Shown: one piece after another, positions 1 to 3,465 of the stretch
How the letters are laid out: every line of letters begins with the position of its first letter
How positions within the stretch are numbered: the first letter of the stretch is position 1
Assembly (NCBI GenBank): GCA_026692885.1
Contig: JAPLNJ010000256.1
Span: 1-5,245 of the forward strand
Direction of reading: 5' to 3'
Length of the DNA stretch: 5,245 bases
Source of the DNA: Planctomycetota bacterium
GTDB lineage: Bacteria > Planctomycetota > Planctomycetia > Pirellulales > Pirellulaceae
The notes under the pieces: model-generated
Database searches by the model: none
Seen by the model: the letters and a program-made list of their open reading frames with translations, nothing else
Told to the model about the DNA's origin: nothing
Made by a program: the position numbers and the translations under genes

Positions 1-1
1 G

Positions 2-433
2 ACGCTGTTCGACTTGTACCGCGATGACCCGGATCCGGGCCTTCACGGGGCGGTGGAATGGCTGTTGCGGCAATGGCATCAAGGGAATCGTTTGAAGGCG
101 TTGGATGAGCAATTGGCCCAGGACCGAGCGCAGGCCAAGCGGGGATGGTACATCAACGGCCAGGGACAGACGATGGTGATCGTGCACGGGCCGGTGGAGT
201 TCATGATGGGTTCCCCGGCCAACGACGCCGACCGGGAACCTGAAGAGAAGCCCCACAAGCGGCGCATCGATCGGAGCTTTGCGATCGCCGCCACGGAGGT
301 TACCGTTGAACAGTGGGACCGATTTCTGAAGGCGAATCCCCAGCTGGGCCGTGTCTTCGCGGCAAATACGGAACACCGGGAACGGCGTTACCCCGATGCT
401 GCCGGTCCCCACTGCGGGATCACGTGGTACTAG
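2..433 (+). CDS. N-terminal fragment of SUMF1-fold protein, partial at the 5' end
   Basis: This is the part upstream of the premature TAG. The frame is already open at base 2, so the true start lies outside the window; TTG at 14 is only the first possible internal start. Counting from that Leu, residues 1-45 form a charged lead-in containing LYRDDPDPG and AVEWLLRQW, a stretch I recall from planctomycete SUMF1-fold proteins. The fold itself begins near residue 50 with GQTMVIVHGPVEFMMGS, matching the usual GMVxVPxGxFxMGS opening. It continues with RSFAIAATEVTVEQW (about 88-101), equivalent to the common EVTxxQY strand. The fragment ends at GITWY, about a third of the way into the domain, so it could not fold as a complete domain alone. 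Confidence 0.6.
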   Translation, partial: TLFDLYRDDPDPGLHGAVEWLLRQWHQGNRLKALDEQLAQDRAQAKRGWYINGQGQTMVIVHGPVEFMMGSPANDADREPEEKPHKRRIDRSFAIAATEVTVEQWDRFLKANPQLGRVFAANTEHRERRYPDAAGPHCGITWY

Positions 434-439
434 GCTACG

Positions 440-973
440 TTGTACTGTAACTGGGTTAGTGTCCAAGAGGGATTGTCCATGCACCAATGGTGCTACGAAC
501 CGGACACTTACGGGTCGCACGCAAACGGGATGAAGCCTGCGGCAGGCTACGTTACTCGTACAGGCTATCGGCTCCCGAGCGAGGCGGAATGGGAGTGCGC
601 TTGCCGGGCCGGAGCGGTCACCAGCCGCTATTTCGGCGCGACAGAGCGACTGCTGGACCGTTACGCGTACTACGATCACAACTCGCAGGATCAGGCTTGG
701 CCGGTGGCGAATCTCAAGCCAAACGACTTGGGGCTGTTCGGTATGTTGGGGAATGCGTTGGAATGGTGCCACAATAGCTTCGGCGATTACCCTACTGGTG
801 AGGGAATAGACCTCGAAGATGGCGCGACCGTTAGCGACGTCGCGAGTCGTGTGCTGCGAGGCGGCTCATTCGACATTGGAGCACGGGACGCGAGAACCGC
901 CAGACGTTCTCGCAACCGGCCTGGGAATCGGAGCACGATCGTTGGTTTCCGTGTGGCGAGGACTTACCCCTGA
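440..973 (+). CDS. C-terminal fragment of SUMF1-fold protein
   Basis: This is the in-frame continuation after the TAG. Counting from TTG at 440 as residue 1, it shows YCNW (2-5), TGYRLPSEAEWE (41-52), GLFGMLGNALEW (98-109), SRVLRGGSF (136-144) and GFRVART (169-175), all in the order expected for the C-terminal two thirds of a SUMF1 domain. Several normally strong positions differ: WEYACRAG reads WECACRAG, and GLxDMxGNVWEW reads GLFGMLGNALEW. This fits relaxed selection after inactivation, though the comparison is from memory. No CxxxxC pair follows GGSF, so the oxygen-activating copper site of FGE is missing. If it is translated separately, ATG at 479 is a better start than TTG at 440: AAGAGG at 465-470 sits 8 nt before it. 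A free fragment would lack the first strands of the fold. Confidence 0.6.
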   Translation: MYCNWVSVQEGLSMHQWCYEPDTYGSHANGMKPAAGYVTRTGYRLPSEAEWECACRAGAVTSRYFGATERLLDRYAYYDHNSQDQAWPVANLKPNDLGLFGMLGNALEWCHNSFGDYPTGEGIDLEDGATVSDVASRVLRGGSFDIGARDARTARRSRNRPGNRSTIVGFRVARTYP

Positions 974-991
974 ATTCCTTTACCCCTTTAC

Positions 992-1031
992 CGCCGAAAC
1001 CCGCTTGCGGGTTTCGGCGAGTTATTTTTTT
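992..1031 (+). terminator. Rho-independent terminator of the SUMF1-fold gene
   Basis: A perfect 12-bp stem (992-1003 with 1008-1019, CGCCGAAACCCG and its complement) closes a CTTG tetraloop. It is followed by GTTA and seven T residues at 1025-1031. It lies 18 nt after the TGA at 971-973 and just before the first REP unit. Its presence suggests that the upstream transcription unit was functional until recently. Confidence 0.88.
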
Positions 1032-1036
1032 GGACC

Positions 1037-1203
1037 CTAGCCCGACGCGCCAGCGAGGGACGACCCGGGCGTCAACGACGCCCGTGATAACACGGTTCTC
1101 CGTCGCTCGCGTCGGGCGTGGGTCCCTCGCTGGCGAGTCGGGCTAGTGTGGCCGCCTCGCGGGCGTGTCGGGCGTGGGTTCCCTCGCTCGCGCGTCGGGC
1201 TAG
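1037..1203. repeat. REP cluster 1, left of the RAYT gene
   Basis: There are three units of a 24-bp REP family: + orientation at 1037-1060, - orientation at 1123-1146 and 1180-1203. On its own strand a unit reads CTAG (foot), CCCGACGC, GCNA, GCGAGGGA. CCC pairs with GGG and CGC with GCG, separated by an unpaired GA opposite A, giving an imperfect hairpin with a 4-nt loop. The unit at 1123 has a stem mismatch, and the unit at 1180 has loop GCGA. The two - units sit in a degenerate 57-bp tandem repeat. Decayed pieces such as GTCGGGCG continue to about 1221. Together with 1204-1322, which shows no gene, this fills the 349-bp gap between the SUMF1-fold gene and the RAYT gene. Confidence 0.85.
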
Positions 1204-1313
1204 TGTGGCCGCGTCGGGCGAGTGTTGGGCTGTTGTCGGAGGCGAGCGATTGGTGGGGCAATCTGGAGGGCAATCGAATGGGACGAGTCGGCGATTGGCG
1301 TACCCGGCCCAAT

Positions 1314-1317
1314 GAGG
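1314..1317 (+). promoter_or_regulatory. Ribosome binding site of the RAYT gene
   Basis: GAGG lies 5 nt before the ATG at 1323. This supports that start over in-frame ATGs at 1278 and 1146, the latter inside a REP unit. No convincing promoter was seen between the REP cluster and this site. Confidence 0.5.
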
Positions 1318-1322
1318 CACCG

Positions 1323-1787
1323 ATGCCAGATCCCTTGGGCTTCTTGCTCACCTGGACCACGTACGGCACGTGGCTGCCTGGAGACGAACGCGGCTGGGTC
1401 TGGAAGGGGCACGGTTTCCAGTGGCCCGACCCGATCCTCAAGCAAGCCGCTCGGAAACGCATGACCGAACCGGCATGCACGCTCGATGACGAACAACGCG
1501 ACTTGGTCGAGAAGACGATCCGAGAGCATTGCGACATTCGAAAATGGCACTTGCATGCCGTCAGTTGCCGTACGAACCACGTCCACGTGGTCGTCTCGGC
1601 GCATCGCGATCCCGAAGACCTGCGGGACCAATTGAAGGCCTGGTGCACACGGAAGCTGAAGGACTTGCAGCGAAGTCGCTCGGAGCCGCTCCGCGAGAAT
1701 TGGTGGACGGAACGAGGGAGTCAACGGCATCTTGGCGACGCAGAGAGCCTGGAGGCCGCTATCGTCTACGTCCGCGACGGGCAATAA
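1323..1787 (+). CDS. REP-associated tyrosine transposase (RAYT, Y1/HUH family)
   Basis: This 154-residue protein belongs to the Y1_Tnp/TnpA_REP group (PF01797), relatives of IS200/IS605 transposases that nick single-stranded REP hairpins through a tyrosine. It opens with LGFLLTWTTYGTWLPGDERG (residues 5-24), a typical RAYT start. The HUH metal-binding motif is N-H-V-H at 85-88 (His86, His88), within HLHAVSCRTNHVHVV. The helix near the C-terminus has the likely nucleophile Tyr149 in AAIVYVRDGQ. WCTRKLK (107-113) and NWWTERGS (126-133) are also family-like. All catalytic parts are present, so it appears intact. ATG at 1323 is preferred because it precedes the conserved start and has a GAGG; an extension to 1146 would be repeat translation. 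The TAA lies 2 nt before a REP unit, and units of the same family flank both sides, so these are its likely substrates. Domesticated RAYTs do not move as ordinary insertion sequences, and this one has no IS ends. Confidence 0.9.
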   Translation: MPDPLGFLLTWTTYGTWLPGDERGWVWKGHGFQWPDPILKQAARKRMTEPACTLDDEQRDLVEKTIREHCDIRKWHLHAVSCRTNHVHVVVSAHRDPEDLRDQLKAWCTRKLKDLQRSRSEPLRENWWTERGSQRHLGDAESLEAAIVYVRDGQ

Positions 1788-1789
1788 CC

Positions 1790-2079
1790 CTAGCCCGACG
1801 CGCCAGCGAGGGAGATCGACCAGCGCCAGCGAGGGAGATTGAAGTGCAAGCGAGGGAGATCGACCAGCGCCACGGGCAAGCGAGATGTACACACTAGCCC
1901 GACGCGCAAGCGAGGGAGATCGAAGCGTCAGCGAAGGAGATCGACCAGCGCCACGGGCAAGCAAGATGTACACCCTAGCCCGACGCGCAAGCGAGGGAGA
2001 TCGAAGCGCCAGCGAAGGAGATCGACCAGCGCCACGGGCAAGCGAGATGCACACCCTAGCCCGACGCGCAAGCGAGGGA
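1790..2079 (+). repeat. 81-bp higher-order tandem array built from REP units
   Basis: Two full 81-bp periods, 1894-1974 and 1975-2055, differ at only 3 positions. A 104-bp version precedes them (1790-1893) and a truncated one starts at 2056. Each period holds one complete REP unit with its CTAG foot. Footless half-units follow, resembling AGCGCCAGCGAAGGAGATCG and CACGGGCAAGCGAGATG. The extra 23 bp in the first version equals one more half-unit module. Because 81 is a multiple of 3, a 27-residue motif repeats in translation, but it has no ribosome site or codon signature and is not called as a gene. Confidence 0.85.
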
Positions 2080-2224
2080 GATTGACGTGCAAGCGAGGGA
2101 CGTACCGCCAGTCCCCGCCTTCCCTCGCTGGCGCGTCGCGAGTGGTTCCCTCGCTAGCGCGTCGGGCTAGTGTGGGCCGCGTGGGCGTGTCGGGCGAGGG
2201 TCCCTCGCTGGCGCGTCGGGCTAG
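1790..2224. repeat. REP cluster 2, between the RAYT gene and the convergent secreted-protein gene
   Basis: Four + units at 1790-1813, 1894-1917, 1975-1998 and 2056-2079 are followed by three - units at 2121-2142 (foot decayed), 2147-2170 and 2201-2224. Loops are GCCA at 1790, 2121 and 2201, GCAA at 1894, 1975 and 2056, and GCTA at 2147. The cluster fills almost all of the 464-bp gap (1788-2251) between two convergent genes, a usual place for REPs, where hairpins can protect mRNA 3' ends or stop transcription. No separate U-tract terminator is seen for either gene. Long open frames through the cluster on both strands come from the stop-poor repeat and are not genes. Confidence 0.9.
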
Positions 2225-2251
2225 GGTGGGGCCGCGTGGGTCAACTGATCG

Positions 2252-3028
2252 TCAAAACCGCCGGAGAGCGAGTCGCATCTGCAACTCCAACTCCCTCTGA
2301 AAGGCTCGCAACCGCACACGCTCCGCAGGCGTCAAACCGGCTTGCCCGGCGAAGCCTTGCGGACGAACCAGCGGCAGCGGAATGACTGGTTGGGCGGCTC
2401 CAACGTTCGGCCGTTGCGCCGACTGCGTCGGCAGGCGGCTCGCAGCTTGCTGGTTTGTCCTGATGGTCTGCTGATCCGCCGACTGGCGCGACTGCGACTG
2501 CTGCCGCTGGGCATCGAACTGCTCCTGTTGAACACGCATCGCGTCAAACCCCCGCATCGTGTTCTGGTGTGTCAACTGTTGCAACTGCCGTGCCTGCTGG
2601 TCACTGCGGAAGTTCTGATTCATCTGCCGCTGAGTCTGAGCTTGGTTCCCTTGCTCTCGAAACGTCTGATGCATCTGCACCTGGTTGCGAGTCTGATTCA
2701 TGTGATCGGTGGCGGCCTGATTGGTCCGCATCTGGTCGCGAAACGCATTCGTCTGTGACTGCTGGAAGGTCGGCGACTGGGTATGCATCGGCGGTGGGGT
2801 GAACACCGGTTGACGCGGCGGCTGAAATGTCGGCTGGGGGATATGCATCGGCGGCGACGGGATATGCATCGGCGGCGACGGGGGCGGTGTCGGAGGCTGG
2901 AAGGGCCTGTTGAACTGGGCCAGGGACTCATTGGACCCAACGGAAAGCAGCAGGGTGCCGACAAAGGCAGCAGCTAAGCAGGCCTGCTTGATGGTCCGGT
3001 TCTTCGTGCGCATCGTGGTCGTCGTCAT
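2252..3028 (-). CDS. Secreted Gln/Pro-rich low-complexity protein, function unknown
   Basis: I do not recognise a named family for this 258-residue protein. Residues 1-37 look like a signal peptide: basic start (MRTKNRTIK), hydrophobic core ACLAAAFVGTLLLSV, and S-L-A at 35-37 for cleavage before Gln38. Residues 41-90 are Pro-rich with repeated SPPMHIP and TFQPP motifs. Residues 90-200 are dominated by Gln, Asn, Arg and Met, with very little hydrophobic content, so they are probably extended or disordered. The C-terminal LTPAERVRLRAFQRELELQMRLALRRF (232-258) is a basic amphipathic helix candidate. The ATG at 3028 is chosen because AAGGAG lies 7 nt upstream; ATG at residue 6 is an alternative. 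It is convergent with the RAYT gene and divergent from the M48 gene. A surface or periplasmic matrix-like role is a guess. Confidence 0.75.
   Translation of the reverse strand: MTTTTMRTKNRTIKQACLAAAFVGTLLLSVGSNESLAQFNRPFQPPTPPPSPPMHIPSPPMHIPQPTFQPPRQPVFTPPPMHTQSPTFQQSQTNAFRDQMRTNQAATDHMNQTRNQVQMHQTFREQGNQAQTQRQMNQNFRSDQQARQLQQLTHQNTMRGFDAMRVQQEQFDAQRQQSQSRQSADQQTIRTNQQAASRLPTQSAQRPNVGAAQPVIPLPLVRPQGFAGQAGLTPAERVRLRAFQRELELQMRLALRRF
2840..2881. repeat. 21-bp tandem duplication inside the secreted-protein gene
   Basis: Two adjacent identical 21-bp copies occur (2840-2860 and 2861-2881), each containing ATATGCATCGGCGGCGACGG. They encode the doubled SPPMHIP motif. A more diverged relative, TATGCATCGGCGG, occurs near 2782. 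The exact identity suggests recent slippage in a length-variable Pro-rich segment. Confidence 0.85.
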
Positions 3029-3035
3029 GGTCGGT

Positions 3036-3041
3036 CTCCTT
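3036..3041 (-). promoter_or_regulatory. Ribosome binding site of the secreted-protein gene
   Basis: The - strand reads AAGGAG, 7 nt before the ATG at 3028, a near-consensus site. It fixes the start upstream of the alternative Met6. Confidence 0.75.
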
Positions 3042-3099
3042 GGGATAGAAATGGTCGGTTTGGAACGTCTTGGCCGTTCACTCTGGGACTGACCTTATG

Positions 3100-3157
3100 T
3101 TCGGGAAGTTGAGCTAAATTTGGGGCCATTTTCCCCAAATCCCGAAAACTTCCCGAA
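3100..3157. repeat. Two-part nested inverted repeat in the divergent intergenic region
   Basis: Outer arms TTCGGGAAGTT (3100-3110) and its exact complement (3147-3157) enclose inner arms ATTTGGGG (3118-3125) and CCCCAAAT (3133-3140), with a 7-nt central loop. The centres differ by half a base, so a single stem with one internal loop can form. It lies about 70 bp upstream of the - strand gene and about 310 bp upstream of the M48 gene. There is no U-tract, which argues against a terminator. It could be an operator, an RNA structure or a remnant of a small mobile element. Confidence 0.6.
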
Positions 3158-3220
3158 AAGAACCGTGGAACGGGCAAGTGTGCTGTCGAGTCGCTTCATG
3201 CCCGACATCATGCCGATTCG

Positions 3221-3233
3221 CGTCAACTTGACG
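3221..3233. promoter_or_regulatory. Short palindrome, possible operator
   Basis: CGTCAA and TTGACG flank a single central C, a perfect 6-bp dyad. It lies in the otherwise featureless part of the 437-bp divergent region (3029-3465). TTGACG also resembles a -35 box, but no matching -10 is visible 16-18 nt downstream. A site this short can arise by chance. Confidence 0.2.
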
Positions 3234-3311
3234 GTCGAGTAAGCTTCTGTTCCACTGGCCGCAATTGTGCGTCGCCGCACACCCGCGAGGGGTGACAGCG
3301 AGGCGGATTCA

Positions 3312-3429
3312 CTAGCCCGACGCGCCAGCGAGGGAAATTGGTGTGGGGTCCCTCGCTGGCGCGTCGGGTTGGTGTGGGGTCCCTCGCTGGCGCGTCGATG
3401 TACTTTCCCTCGCTGGCGCGTCGGGCTGG
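3312..3429. repeat. REP cluster 3, upstream of the M48 protease gene
   Basis: One + unit at 3312-3335 faces three - units at 3349-3372, 3380-3397 (foot lost) and 3406-3429. All loops are GCCA. The feet of the units at 3349 and 3406 have drifted (GGTTGG and GGCTGG in place of GGCTAG). The first pair is complementary over 22 of 24 positions with a 13-nt spacer and could form one large hairpin. The cluster ends 24 nt before the ribosome binding site at 3454, so it either lies in the 5' leader of the protease mRNA or separates promoter and gene. Confidence 0.85.
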
Positions 3430-3453
3430 TGTGAGACACGCGAGGTTTGATTG

Positions 3454-3461
3454 AGGAGGAG
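3454..3461 (+). promoter_or_regulatory. Strong ribosome binding site of the M48 protease gene
   Basis: A purine-rich AGGAGGAGG run starting at 3454 ends 3-4 nt before the ATG at 3466. It selects this ATG over an in-frame TTG at 3451, which overlaps the site itself. Confidence 0.75.
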
Positions 3462-3465
3462 GACC

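Larger units (their letters stand above)
2..973 (+). pseudogene. SUMF1/FGE-fold domain gene interrupted by an in-frame TAG, 5' end outside window
   Basis: One reading frame is open from the left edge to TGA at 971-973 except for a single TAG at 431-433. The protein similarity continues in the same frame on both sides of it. The residues around the stop read GITWY-stop-ATLYCNW, whereas SUMF1-fold proteins usually have WY(E/D)AAxYCNWLS here. A one-base GAG-to-TAG change is therefore the simplest explanation, with no frameshift. The fold is that of FGE-sulfatase/SUMF1 domains (PF03781). In planctomycetes such domains are often the C-terminal part of larger proteins, sometimes with Ser/Thr kinase modules. 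The two cysteines that bind copper in true formylglycine-generating enzymes are absent after RGGSF, so sulfatase activation is unlikely. A sequencing error or UAG readthrough would make it an intact gene instead. The family call is secure; the pseudogene status is inferred. Confidence 0.72.

Noticed and set aside
1146..1322. N-terminal extension of the RAYT gene to ATG 1146
   Set aside because: The extra 59 residues are encoded by REP sequence and its degenerate flank; the conserved protein start and a GAGG site favour 1323.
1200..2054. 284-codon open frame on the - strand across the RAYT gene and REP array
   Set aside because: It is antisense to a well-supported HUH transposase, and its N-terminal part is pure REP translation.
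1885..2085. Open frame encoding a 27-residue repeating motif (LARRASEGDR type)
   Set aside because: It is the translation of the 81-bp REP array, whose period is a multiple of 3. It has no ribosome binding site and no known domain; the overlapping longer frame 1839-2300 is rejected for the same reason.
1790..2224. CRISPR array
   Set aside because: The repeats are imperfect hairpins in two orientations, the intervals are themselves repetitive rather than unique spacers, and no cas gene is present.
1037..2224. Classical insertion sequence with terminal inverted repeats
   Set aside because: The outermost REP units are inverted and flank the RAYT gene, but the same units occur at unrelated loci and no target duplication is visible. 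A REP/RAYT island explains this better.
3228..3257. Sigma-70 promoter starting with TTGACG for the M48 gene
   Set aside because: No acceptable -10 hexamer is found at 16-18 nt spacing, and the TTGACG is half of a short palindrome.
3280..3303. Extra repeat unit containing CACCCGCGAGGGGTGACAGC
   Set aside because: It has partial resemblance to repeat-derived sequence (translates as SLSPLAGV on the - strand), but it lacks the CTAG foot and the REP stem and occurs only once here.
3095..3439. 114-codon - strand frame in the divergent intergenic region
   Set aside because: Its first third is REP translation and the rest matches nothing I recognise; it also runs through the nested inverted repeat.
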